A DNA stretch of 64,000 bases from Terebella lapidaria (Eukaryota; Annelida; Polychaeta; Terebellida; Terebellidae). A program made the position numbers and the translations under genes. The stretch lies in contig OX424567.1 of NCBI GenBank assembly GCA_949152475.1, positions 25,135,402 to 25,199,401 of the forward strand, in the 5' to 3' direction. Positions 22,080 through 33,504 of the stretch are shown piece by piece (positions within the stretch are counted from its first letter, which is position 1; each line of letters begins with the position of its first letter). The notes below the pieces were generated by a model. It did not search any database. It was not told where the DNA came from and worked only from the letters and a program-made list of their open reading frames with translations.

Positions 22080-23085
22080 AGAGGAACCCTATCGATTACG
22101 GGGTCAATTCCGCAAACGACCTTTGACCCAGGGGCCGAAAACAATTTTGGTGAGTCATCCTTGAGGCTCATTGCATATCTCAGAAGCGGGGCCTCGTAGA
22201 GCAAAACGGACGTTATTTTCGGACTCGTGACACTAGACAAACATGTCTTAGGGGTATGTTGGGTGAAATTGGCCCTGGGCCACTTTTTTTTTTTTGCTGA
22301 GTCGGCGTTTTTCATTTTCGGCCATATCTCGGAAACGGTGCATCGTAGAGCGAAACGGAGGTTATTTTCGGACTCGTGAGGCTAGGCAAACTTGTCTTGG
22401 CGGTATCTTGGGTGAACTTGGCCCTGGGCCAAATTTTTTTTTGCTGAGTTGGCATTTTTAATGTTCGGCCATTACGGTGCGTCATAGAGCGAAACGGACG
22501 TTATTTTTGGACTCGTGACACTAAACATGTCTTAGGGCAAACATGTCTTGGGGTATGTTGGTTGAACTCGGTCCTGGGCCAAATTATTTTTGCTTTCTTG
22601 ACATTTTTAATTTTTGGCCATATCTCGGAAACGATGCGTCATTGAATGAAACGGATGTTATTTTTGGAATCGTGGTACTAGACAAACATGTCTCAGGGGT
22701 ATGTTGGGTGAACTTGTCCCTGGACCAAATTTTTTTTCTGCTGAGTCGGCGTTTTTCATTTCGGCCATATCTCGGAATCGGTGCATCGTAGAGCGAAACG
22801 GACGTTATTTTAAGACTCGTCACACTAGACAAACTTGACTTAAAGGTATGTTGGGTGAACTTGGCCCTAGGCCAAATTTTTCTTTGCTGAGTCGGCGTTT
22901 TTCATTTTCAGCCATATCTCGGAAACGGTGTGTCGTAGAGCGAAACTGAGGTTATTTTCGGACTCGTGGTACTGGACAAACATGTTTAGGGGTATGTTGG
23001 GTGAACTTGTCTCTGGGCCAAATTTTTTTTCTGCTGAGTCGGCATTTTTCATTTTCGGCCATATCTCGTTTATATTCATTTATAT
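22080..23085 (+). repeat. Satellite array, units of about 145 bp, six to seven copies
   Basis: Each unit contains GGCCATATCTCGGAAACGGT, GAGCGAAACGGACGTTATTT, GACTCGTGACACTAGACAAA and GGTATGTTGGGTGAACTTGG, then a T-rich run and GCTGAGTCGGCGTTTTTCAT. Units vary in length and identity (about 80-90%), so the array is not fresh. No relation to the other satellites in the window was seen. Confidence 0.85.
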
Positions 23086-24680
23086 CTGAGAAACTGCCAT
23101 CTCAGAGTGAAAGGGATGTATCTACATAATCATTTTGGTTGCAGAGTTTTCAGTAATTTACAGTTCACCGTGATTGTATTGTGTATCGAAATGTCCCAAG
23201 GCCTCTAGGCCTTTACGTCTAGTTATCAAAAGAGTGTATCTTGATCCCATAACTAAATTTATCCTGTGAATTCCCAATGATTTACCATCGGAAGGAAACA
23301 CTAACTAATGATTTGCTCATTATAAGCGGATATACGGAACTTTCGCGAGGAAGAACTATCAGATATATATCCCATATACACACAACTTCGTGAAAATGAT
23401 GTCCACATCTGACCTACTGTTGAATACCTCTCCTGTTAATATTATGCATTTGAAGTACGGAATATGCCATGTCTAGTTCACAGTGGCGCACTGATATCAA
23501 TGACTATAGTTCGTTTGTACAAATGGACCCATCGTCTTAAAGTGATATGGTGAGAAATTTATGAACTTTGCCATATATTTCTGAACGAAAAAAGCAAAAC
23601 AAATACTAGTCATACTAGTTATGTACGTGTTTTGCTCAAACAGATACCCCTTACTCATTTATTTTGTTGTGAGTTTATGGAGATTGTTTGAGTTTGTTGG
23701 TATTACCGTCATTCTTAGTGCTTCGTATCCCAAGATGCAACGTGATTCGTAAACTAGGTCAGGTCAGAGGTAACTCTGAGTGGCGCACAAAACAAAATAA
23801 ATTTTCAAAGCGGCTGCTCGTATTATGCTTGATTTATCCATGTAACTGATTTGTCTGAGGCCTCAGGCATAATTGTAGTTGATGTGTAACAAATAGTTTT
23901 TGTCCCAATACTACTTTTTAAATGTTTGTATGCAATAAATGTATAAAACTAATATTAGCTCAAATCAGCAATAGTGTAGAACCCACTAGGGTCCCAACAG
24001 TTGGCGTTATGGATGACTAAACATACCCCGGTTGTCATATGTTGCCATATGTTAACATCCGGTCATAACATACCCGACAGTCCCCGTAAACCAGTCGCTT
24101 GGGTCTGTCATGCGAGGTCTTATAATAGATGATTTTACGACGTGATGGCTATCGTCATGCGGTTGGGGTCAGGTGAGTTTATGGAGCAGCGTTTACGTAG
24201 CAGCGTTTTCAACTAATCAGAATCGAGCAGTGATTCGGAGTGGCAACAGAATGATTAAAGACGTGATTTAAAGCACAATCACTATTCGGATCTTGAACAT
24301 GGAAGCATCAAAACCAACATACCACATGATACGGTATAGGAAGTAAATTTTGGCAATCATGTCATGACCCGCAGCTGGGGCTTCCCATGAAGAGGGAACT
24401 TGAGGAAGATTATCCCTAGGTTCAACAGACCGACCTCAGCGACTCCCTTGCTTGAGGTCCTGTAACTGACTACGCGCTGTCTGCGCATAAGAAGAAAGGC
24501 AGAAGAATCCATGTTGGTTCTGAATCTTGCGTTGTCATGGCCTAAGGCTTCCCATTGGCGTCTGAGAATATGAGAAGCTGACAAGAGCGCATGGATGAAA
24601 CAACGAAAATTTGGCAAAGAAATTCGATATTCGTGGGGGGGGGGGGTTGGGACTGAGGAAATAGTGAAATTAAAGAAACT
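23086..24680. other. Gene-free stretch with an unrecognised minus-strand frame
   Basis: Nothing recognisable apart from an open minus-strand frame of 86 codons at 24617..24357, which is GC-richer than its surroundings but matches no family I know, and a poly-G run near 24635-24645. GGTCAGAGGTAACTCTGA at 23763 resembles 32560 and may be the trace of another shared repeat. Confidence 0.35.
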
Positions 24681-24689
24681 ATACCATAA

Positions 24690-24920
24690 TATGCTGTATA
24701 TTCCCTATGTTAATTACACTTAACTTAGAATGTATTTATGGGTCTGTAAATGATTGCTTTGTCTTCAATTTAGCGGATGAAATAACGTTTCTATCACGCA
24801 TAGAACCTATACTCACCAAATTAATACGGAATAAGTCAAAGAGTTATACATTTCGCCATAACACATGCGAGTAATCAGTTGATAAGCCAAGAATGCTGCC
24901 TGAATGCTGTCTTGGACACT
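24690..24920 (-). repeat. Inverted copy of 17665-17875
   Basis: The reverse complement of this stretch shows GCATTC, TGGCTTATCA, TAGGTTCTATGCGTGATAGA and GACAAAGCAATCATTTACAG in the same order as 17690-17850, about 80% alike. It is a third or fourth copy of arm-type sequence, placed inside the spacer. Confidence 0.65.
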
Positions 24921-24944
24921 CACACTATATTTGAGTATATCTTG

Positions 24945-25460
24945 ATTTTGAATCGCGTACGCCACCAGGAGTGTCAGTGAAAGGTCAAACCGTCTTCTTG
25001 GATCTATAACTGAGCTTTGATCATTCACTCAGCTGTTGAGTTTAAATATATATAGCTGCTGAATATAAGCGAGCCTTTCCCAATAGGGCTTGACCTCGGG
25101 TCTGAACCTCCACGCAATAAAACATTACGAAACAGTTTGTTATTTTTAATCCAATATCGCATGAAACGCGAAGTGTAAATTCCAGTAAATGTGCCAGAGA
25201 CAGGAAATACCGCGTAATCATTATGTATCAGGGTTAGTGCGTACTAGTGCATTCATTTATCTATTTTCTTGGCCTTATTCACATTCTACACCTTTGTTGA
25301 TGGGTGAACAACAGCTCGTTATTGAGTGTCTATAAAGTTTGGTAGTAGATTAGGTTAGTGATTATATCTTCACCTGAAATTTCATAGCTTTGTACAAAGT
25401 ATCATCGTAAACTATTCATAAACCTTTTTGTATGATTACTCCATGGCGTTTGTCCTGGAG
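24945..25460 (+). repeat. Segmental duplicate C, copy 1 (direct partner 29525-30035)
   Basis: Shares GTCAGTGAAAGGTCAAACCG, GCTGAATATAAGCGAGCCTT and ATTACTCCATGGCGTTTGTC with copy 2 at about 92% identity by eye. It runs straight into duplicate D2, whereas copy 2 is followed by different sequence and then B2. Confidence 0.8.
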
Positions 25461-25464
25461 TGGT

Positions 25465-26990
25465 TTCCAAACAGATGTAATACGCATGAGCTAGCTATTT
25501 TTGTATGCCAGCCCACGTCGTGTTTTCATGTTCTGTCTATTCGATGTCCAGACTTGTACTGTTTTGGTCCAACGTTCGGTAAGCTTTATTATTACACATC
25601 TACTATTTGCTGAACTGTATTTGATGAGCTATAAATAGCCATTAGTACGCTTACATGTATAGTTTATAATAGTTTTGATGGTGTATCATATTTAAATTTC
25701 GCTTTCGTGCAATGTAGACACAAACCCAATGTGTTATCTAAGATCATTAGAGACACACGGGCATCGAGAAGGAGACACATTATTCATGGAAATGTGCGTT
25801 TTTATGAGGCAAACACCCATTTATGCTGGTATATGGTTCATTGTAGAGTTTAGCGTTACTGTGCAATCTGCATATTCGCCCAGAAATACCAGCTGATTTT
25901 GGAAAAGCTATGTAATCTGGTACACAATGAATCAAATTGTACAGGTTGAACCGAACCATTTTCACAGATCAATATATGAAGGAACGTATCATACAGTCAT
26001 ACTTGTTTTCACAACATTATTTACTTGTTAACTTCAAGCATTGGGTGAATGATGATAGCAAATTTGATTATTTTACGCTTACTGTTTCAGTGCTTTCATC
26101 TAGATAAGATTGTGCCCTTAAATTGAGTTGTGAGTTATCATCTTGATTCGTCTTGGGAGATATATCTAATGATTGAACTGGCTATTGGGATTATATACAC
26201 AGAAAGCGTTTATAATCAGATGTGGCACTTGGACATAACAATACTGGACGTTATCATTGAGCACAAAACATTTAAAGGAATGTTTATTTGACACAATGCA
26301 CACTTCTGTGGGTCCATGATGTTCGTAAAGGTATTTATATCCTTAAAAAATCAGTCTTTAGATGTCACAATACCGTTGAATATTATCTTGTGTTACGTAT
26401 ATACAATATACAATTTCCTCCCACGATAATGACCACCCTTACGCCAAGATCCACGCCAGTAAGAGATGTTAACATAAGCATAGGCTTGTTCGTCAATTGT
26501 AGAAAAATAAATAAAGTTTACATGTTTTATCTCAGCGTCGGAGTAAAACACCTATTGAAAAGCATAGATGCAATCCCAAGTATTAACTTCAAATTTTATT
26601 GAACTGAAAAGACAAAGTCAAATCACGTTTGTTACTTAACCTTGTTAAGGATTCGATCATCTTCAAGCAAAGATCGTTAACTAGATATGACACTCGAACG
26701 GGGTATCGTCTATTGTCCCTATATACATCTTCCTTGAAAGATATTGGAGTTCTAGAAATTGATATTAAAATATTGGTGTCAATAGATGGGTTGATACTTT
26801 CAAACAAAACAAACCTTTTATATTCTTAAACTTGATTTATGTATTAGAACATCACAACTAAACTTTGCATGCAATAAACACGATGTGAAGACTCCGCTGA
26901 TTGCTCTATAGTGTTAATAACTGAATTATTATACAATATTAATTGCTGGACATGTCATATAAAATATAAACAACATTATTCTTCACCATA
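25465..26990 (+). repeat. Segmental duplicate D, copy 2
   Basis: Direct partner of 3600-5690. It preserves the empty site for the TTAA MITE (single TTAA at 26914-26917) and lacks the small hairpin element at 4631-4698, so it is nearer the ancestral state. Confidence 0.75.
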
Positions 26991-27392
26991 AGCTAAGTTG
27001 CCTTTTGGCTTAGGATTGGGTACTTATGTACTTGTCATACAAATGTTGATTTTTTTGTTGGTTTTATTATTCCTGAATTGTTTCAGTATATTGCTGGGCA
27101 GATGCATACTAATTGCACCAACAGAAACACCTACATCTCACAACCTGTATGTCCCTGGTTACGCCAGCGTGGATTGGCTGTAAATGATAATAATACTACT
27201 ACTACTAATAATATAAATGATGATGCGCATGATCAAGGCAAAAATCATTCTCAGGCGCTTCACACAAAGCAGTACTGAAGGATAAAAATAAAGAATGAAA
27301 GAAAAACCAAGAAAGTACCTGATGACCAGACGAGACATAAACAGAGAAAGACTATTTGATTAACAGCAAGTGAACAAGTTTTATTAGACTTT

Positions 27393-27690
27393 CTAAAAGC
27401 ATTGAGAGATGTAGACTAGCTGGACAATGTGTTCTGGTAGACTTTCCCAGAAGCGAGGCGCAGCAGAGCTAACAGCGCGATCCCGTAGTGCTTGAGTCGA
27501 GTTCTGGGGACCAGTGGACGTTGATAGGAATTGAGGATAGCAAACATCTTGCTGTGGGAAGGGGTTGTAATAATTCACTAAGGTAGGTCGGCGCAGTTCA
27601 ATGAAGGCATTCTTTCGTGACCAATAGAATCTGTGCGTGATTCTCTGCATGACAGGCATCCAGTACAAATTCCATCAGACAGAAATCTGC
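27393..27690 (-). pseudogene. 3' relic of a CR1/L2-type non-LTR reverse transcriptase
   Basis: A 91-codon minus-strand frame reads WMPVMQRITHRFYW, then YNPFPQQ, TQALRDRAVSSAAPRFWESL and PEHI, the standard final segment of CR1/L2-like RT proteins. It is the same family part as 5700-6200, but longer at its C-terminus and less broken. The rest of the element is missing. Confidence 0.82.
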
Positions 27691-28059
27691 TATACTGGAT
27701 TTGGCTGATAATGTTGTTTATATTTTAGGCCCTCCATTTCCATACATAACAATGCTGGATTTGGAGAAACGATGGTATAGCTGATTAGATAAATATATCA
27801 AATCACAAACATAATGCAACACTTTCCTGTCATTTATTTGCACGTCAAATACGTTATGATAAATATACTCTTACTACAATCTTTTTGTCAGCATATGATC
27901 ACCGGAAAAAAACACACACATACAGAACATATTTACTACACGACGATGTTGTGCGTTGATTGGTCGACTCGACGTCACGCGAGCTCCCATAAATTTGCGT
28001 ATTGCGAAATTGACGGTGGAATTTCAATGTCGATTTTAGACGATTTTGAATTTATTCAA

Positions 28060-28243
28060 GCCCAAATAAATCAAGCCTTTAGAACTGAAATCATCTGCAA
28101 CACATGATTTTAATGATTTAATTTCCAAAGGCTTGATTTATTCAAGCACATTCGAGCCCAAATAAATCAAGACTTTAGAATTGAAATCATGTGTAACACA
28201 TTATTTCAATGATTTCGTTTCTAAAGGCCTGGTTTATTTGGGC
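28060..28243. repeat. Two adjacent palindromic units with GCCCAAATAAATCAAG ends
   Basis: Units 28060-28147 and 28156-28243 each start with GCCCAAATAAATCAAG and close with its inverted counterpart; arms are about 35 bases with AACACA-containing loops. The second unit's end overlaps the start of duplicate A2. They look like tiny foldback MITEs, or a tandem duplicate of one. Confidence 0.65.
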
Positions 28244-28975
28244 TTGAAGGCCCATGGGCACCTTTGCACCACTAGTTTGCCATCATCTTAGCAATCAATG
28301 ATGAGTTATTATGGAAAACCATTCTATCATTTATTAGATCTATTGAAGTATACATGTGAAAACATGGTAAATCAAATCGTGATCACAATTGTATGTATAT
28401 CAGATACTGTTTAGCGTCGTTTGCTCATTTGGTGGTGAGTGAGAACAAGAAGGTAGGTTAGTTTATGCCTGAGTTGCATGCTGTGATTCGGTGTTTCGAT
28501 CATTCACTCTTCTCAAATTACGGGTGGGAACACTTTTTTATTTTTTATTTGAGAATCGCAAATAAAAAAAACCGGGAGACTGCTTTTGAACACAGGCGGG
28601 CGGGGACGAGAAACAGAAAATTAATTTTATTAGGCCTAAGTCCAACCCATGTAACTAACAAATTCGATGGCTTTTTACTACTTTTCAACATGTCACCAAG
28701 AAATGTAAGTATCAATCTATCACCACCGATACATCCAGATTTTGATGATGATTGGCTGATGATATCCAGGAGAGGCTATGGTTTCTGGGGCCCACTCCTT
28801 ATCCCTAAATACTGGACCCGCTCCTGATACTTGTAAAGTGTATTATATGGCGCTGTTTACAAGTGTCGGTTATTGTGCAGTGAAATTATATTAATTATTT
28901 TTCACTTTAATGAACATTCCACTATTGTTGAGTTGAAAGTATATGGTTTTATGTAGAAAATTTCTGTTTAATAGC
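28215..28975 (+). repeat. Segmental duplicate A, copy 2
   Basis: Direct partner of 18520-20580 without the 1.2 kb insert, ending near TTTCTGTTTAATAGCA at 28975. It also has a small extra stretch (CCGGGAGACTGCTTTTGAAC region) not present in copy 1. Confidence 0.8.
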
Positions 28976-29309
28976 AAAACATTTTCAAGCCCCGAGAGCC
29001 TCAGAATTTACTACAGAGCATCTAGAAGTTGTTGGCTCCTGGGGCGGATCCCAGTTAACTGCACCCTCTTTTTAAATTAGTTCTGTATCCGCCCGTGTCA
29101 ACCGTGGAACAGTCGCCAAAAAAAGTCCGCACAACTTTTCCATCGCATCTTGCAATTGTACCTGACTAAGAGGGAGATATGGCAAACTATACTAACACAC
29201 ATTATTTGCAGTCAAAATAAGGGGCTCATTTCTCACCACATTCACACGGCAATGATATCATCATGGATTCTTACGTGTACGCGTACTTTCCTGAAACGAT
29301 GGATCTCAA

Positions 29310-30035
29310 TCCATGATGTTAGGTATTCGCGCATGAAGTGTGCATCATTAAGTACAAGTGTATTGCAAACAGGCCGGATGTCCTGTTGCTTGATGTATTC
29401 CTGATTTGGATAATAAAACTTCGATACCACATATATGTGGTCTGGTCCTAGCCTCGTGTTTGGATAATAAAACTTCGATACCACATACCCGGTATATGTG
29501 GTCTGGTCCTAGCCTCGTGTTTGAATCGTGTACTCGACCAGGAGGGTCAGTGAAAGGTCAAACCGTCTTTTCGGATCGAGTTTTGAACTTACACTCTGCT
29601 GTTCAGTTCAAGTATATATAGCATTATAGCTGCTGAATATAAGCGAGCCTTTGCCAATAGGGCTTGACCTCAGGTCTGGACCTCCACGCAATAAAACATT
29701 ACCAAACAGTCTTTTATTCTTAATCCAATATCGCATGAAACCCAGTGTAAATTCCAGTAAATGTGCCAGAGACAGGAAATACTGCGTAATTGTTCTGTAT
29801 CAGGGTTGGTACGTACCAGTGCATTTATTTATCTATTTTCTTGGCCTTGTTTACATTCTTTACCTTTGCTGATGGGTGACCAACAGCTCGTTATTGAGTG
29901 TCTATAAAGTTTAGTAGTAGATTAGGCTAGTGATTATATCTTCACTTGAAATTTCATAGCTTTGTACAAATTATCTTCATAAACTATTCATAAACCTTTT
30001 TTGTATAATTACTCCATGGCGTTTGTCCTGGAGTG
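29310..30035 (+). repeat. Segments E2 and C2 joined
   Basis: E2 (29310-29525) matches 20585-20770 and C2 (29525-30035) matches 24945-25460. In copy 1 these blocks are about 4 kb apart, separated by B1 and a satellite, so one of the two loci has been rearranged. Confidence 0.75.
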
Positions 30036-30339
30036 GCCTGGAGATTATTATATTATTATTCGGTGATTGTATTGACTATAGTGGATTCATACGTGAATGT
30101 ATTATTTATAACCATATTGACTTTGATACACTGAATACCGTGTGTATGCTATACTGCAGTATATTTTTCAGTTCAGATTGTCAAATCCGAGAGATTTTCG
30201 ACCGTTTTACCCATGTCAGCAACCTACTATGATGCTATAACTTGTGAGTATTCTCGGGTTTCTCGGTCTCTATTTGTCATTTCTCACACTTGATTTCGTT
30301 AGCTATATGATGTTTATCTGCACACATTTTTACACATTT

Positions 30340-30870
30340 TTTTAGATATATTGGGAAATCATTGATCATCATTTATTATGTGTTAGTTTGGTAAAAATAA
30401 CATAAATATGATGTTTGGAGCAACATGAGTCCATGCGATAAAAATATAAGGAAAGAGATCGAGTGAAGAAAATGCCAATTTTTCCGCAAAGTGGGGACTG
30501 TTTTATTAGAGCACGTGCTTTTATTAGGATCGATAAATTTGATAATGGTGATAATAAGGGCGTACTCAGATATACCAACGATATCAACATGCTTACAAAA
30601 GGTTAAGTGTTTGTTTCAACACACACACACTTCACATTTTAGATACACGGGCGCGTCTACTCGATCACGGTTTTGGTGCACAGGTACATGTGTAAACAGT
30701 GTTTGTTTATGTGATCCGAATAACAATTTTGGCGGTGCAATAAGGAAACTGCTGACGTCAGGCAATAACATTCTGCACGATTACCGTTACGTACGTTTCG
30801 TCACGCTTCATACACCTCAATTTTGGAATTACAAAGTATGTAGTTGGGCATCGTATATATACACCCATTG
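30340..30870 (+). repeat. Segmental duplicate B, copy 2
   Basis: Direct partner of 21305-21860. The coding-like frame of copy 1 has an in-frame stop near its start here, but its second half is kept, ending at a plausible splice donor AAAAG followed by GTTAAGT near 30600. Confidence 0.7.
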
Positions 30871-31159
30871 CACTTTTAGAAATTCGGAATTATCGCCTAA
30901 TTTTCCCCCCTAACATCGCCTTGACAATGCCCAAATTGGTGGTTGTACAGACGACTCAAATAGGGCCTTTAGCTTCTTGAAACTACTCAACTAACGAGAC
31001 TCTTAATTGAGTTGTGTTCTCGCATTTCAAGTCTGATTGGATATGGCTTACTGGGCCTATGTAGCGCAGCTTACTATTTTCTTCTTAATTCAATGAAGAT
31101 AAAAAAATGTGCCAGACGGATTAAATATGGTATACATTCAGTGGGTGAGTAGTATTAAC

Positions 31160-32420
31160 ACAGTAAGGTGCGCTACTTGGGCCGAAGACTGATGCCCAGT
31201 TGCGGACCTGAGGCTCAAACCAAGGCTCAAACTTGGGTTCAGATCTGTAAGTCTGGCTTGTGAGAGCTAGACTTGAACCAGGATTCAAGCCTGGCTTGCG
31301 AAATCTAGACTCGAACTGCGGTTCAAGACTGGCCGATGTAAAACCAGTTGAGTTGCACACGCTTCGCTCAAAACGAGCTTACGTGAGTCAGGCTTGTTAT
31401 AACTTGCACATGAGCCTATATACATGTGTATTTGCTTGATTCTGGTTTGTTTGGTCTGGCAGAGGAGGATACTAGTAGTTTTATCTTGTTTCGGTTGATT
31501 TCAGTTGATTGAAATTATGACAGGAAAACAAAAATACATCAACCTCGAGAGAAATTTGCTTTTGAAGTAGTAGAAAACCAAAATGTCTATTATCGGGAAC
31601 AAGACAAAAGCTGGACGAATATTAGGCAATAATCGAATCTGACAGAAGAGCAGGCATGGAAACAAATAAATAACGGTGCATGAACACTGTCATAACAGTG
31701 TCACCACTCAAAGACAATATTACACATACATGTATTTCCCTAACGCAGCTCAACGCAATAGATAACACACTGGTCGGCGGTGTGATAACATTATTAGATC
31801 GAAACGAAAATAACCAGAAACTAGTCACACTAGCACCGTGCGTACACCATATTTCACCCTAGGGCTTAAAACTGAAATAACAGTTATATGCTGCACAAAG
31901 TGTAGGCTACCAATGATCCTGTGGGCTATCGGTCCAAGTCAGAAGAAAAGATTACTTTTCATTATTCACACTTCTAACAATTCATTCCAAATGTTGTGTT
32001 CACTTTAATGAGCAGTAGTTCATCGTGCCAAGTTGGAAACAAAAGATACTCGCGCTTTATCATCTTTTCAGCCCCATCAATATCATAAATCCTATCAGCA
32101 TACTCCTCAAGGAAATAATATATCTACACACTGAACCGGATCACTTAGTTATGGTATCTCAAAACATAGCTTGTATTGTATTTACATTAATGTACACATG
32201 TTGTACCTATCCAAACTAGACCTAAACCTATCCCTGACCAGGTTCAGATGTAGAGCTTAGCTTGAACCACGACCTCATTTAAGCTTGACATCTGCTATCT
32301 AAAACCTTGGCTCAAGCTCAGCTCACTGCTTGTAAACCCTATCCTGGGTTTAAGCCAGACGTCCGCAACCGGGCATGAGTCGCACAACAATCGTGTTCCC
32401 GAAGTGAGCTTAGCGTTTGG
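31160..32420. mobile_element. Foldback-type element of about 1.26 kb with degenerate long inverted ends
   Basis: GATGCCCAGTTGCGGAC with TGAGGCTCAAACCAAGG near 31190-31230 is mirrored at 32340-32390 (reverse complement GACTCATGCCCGGTTGCGGA, then GTCTGGCTTAAACCC). The left end also contains repeated GGTTCAAG-like words. No protein is encoded and the duplicated target is not clear. Confidence 0.5.
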
Positions 32421-32604
32421 TAAGTCAATTTCGTTGACTTTCTGAGATGAGTGGAATGTGATCTCAATGGAACTTTGAGCAATGTCAAGGCCAGGTTAGG
32501 GGAAGAACAATGGAGCGATAATACCGAATTCCCAATAGTGTAATGGGTGTTAAACAAGGTCAAAGGTAACTCTGATTGGCGCGCGCATAGAACAGAAGAA
32601 AAGC

Positions 32605-32815
32605 AGTTGTTGCGTATTTAATATTAAGTATGTGTATTTAATATTAAGTACGTGTATTTAATATTAAGTATGTGTATTTAACATTAAGTACGCATATTTA
32701 ATATTATGTACGCGTATTTAATACTAAGTATGTGTATTTAATATTAAATATGCATATTTGATATTAAGTATGCGTATTTAAACATTAAGTATGCATATTC
32801 AAACATTAAGTACGT
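32605..32815 (+). repeat. 20 bp minisatellite, about eleven units
   Basis: Units of the type GTATTTAATATTAAGTAYGT with small changes (AACATTAAG, ATACTAAG), almost pure A/T apart from the GYGT/TACG joint. The period is about 20 bases throughout. Confidence 0.88.
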
Positions 32816-32928
32816 TTATTTTATCCTTCTGGGAAAAATCCCAAATATAATAAGACTAAAGAATAAAACTATCGCATATATCAGCCACCGTATGAAACCC
32901 AGTGGTACGGCCCTGCATGATACGGGTA

Positions 32929-33495
32929 TACTCTGATTTTTCTAACTCGTTTACACAGTTTTTCGCTGATATTTTTGCGATGCTAAATGCAATCGTTCTA
33001 TAACTTGACATACTTCACCTGGGAGTCAAACGGCAATCATTTATCGAATTTCAGATTTCTATCATGAAAATTGAAAAAGTTGGCAATCTACCCCAATGTT
33101 AAATTTAGCCTTGTCATTTGATTTCTGGGTCCGCACACAATTTCGTGCATTTGCTCGGTTTTGTAGTAGAGCAATCTTTCAAAATCAACATGTTTGTGTA
33201 GGATACACCCCAATGTGTTATCTGGTCTAAAATTACAACAATACTTCGAATCCTGGTGGATGTAAACAGGATCAAATCCTTAAATAAGCTCATATTCTCG
33301 AGATTCCGTTTTTGGCTGAAATTTAACATTGGGGTAGATTGCCAACTTCTTCAATTATTGTGATAGAAGTCTGAAATTTGGAAGAAAATTGCCGTTTGTC
33401 TCCGAGGTGAAGTATGCCAAGTTATAAACGATACCATTTAACATCGCAAAGATATCGTCAAAAACCGGTGTAAACAAGTTAGAAAAATCAGAGTA
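32929..33495. mobile_element. 567 bp TA-flanked MITE with long inverted ends, copy 1
   Basis: TA at 32927-32928 and 33496-33497 flanks ends TACTCTGATTTTTCTAAC and its mirror. Inverted similarity reaches about 190 bases inward, to CTACCCCAATGTTAAATTT. A copy of exactly the same length occupies 41636-42202. The TA target and TIR layout suggest a Tc1/mariner-type source transposase. Confidence 0.85.
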
Positions 33496-33504
33496 TAGGT
33501 CATT

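Noticed and set aside
22076..23079. Minus-strand frames resembling KKNADSAEKKFGP repeats, as a repetitive protein
   Set aside because: They come from translating the 145-base satellite; stops occur in most units and unit length is not a multiple of three.
22080..23085. CRISPR-like array
   Set aside because: Units are long, diverged and contiguous without unique spacers, and the genome is eukaryotic.
31121..31360. Frame rich in EPQFESRF and FEPWFEPQ words, as a repeat protein
   Set aside because: It is the translation of GGTTCAAG/CTTGAACC-type inverted words within a foldback element end.
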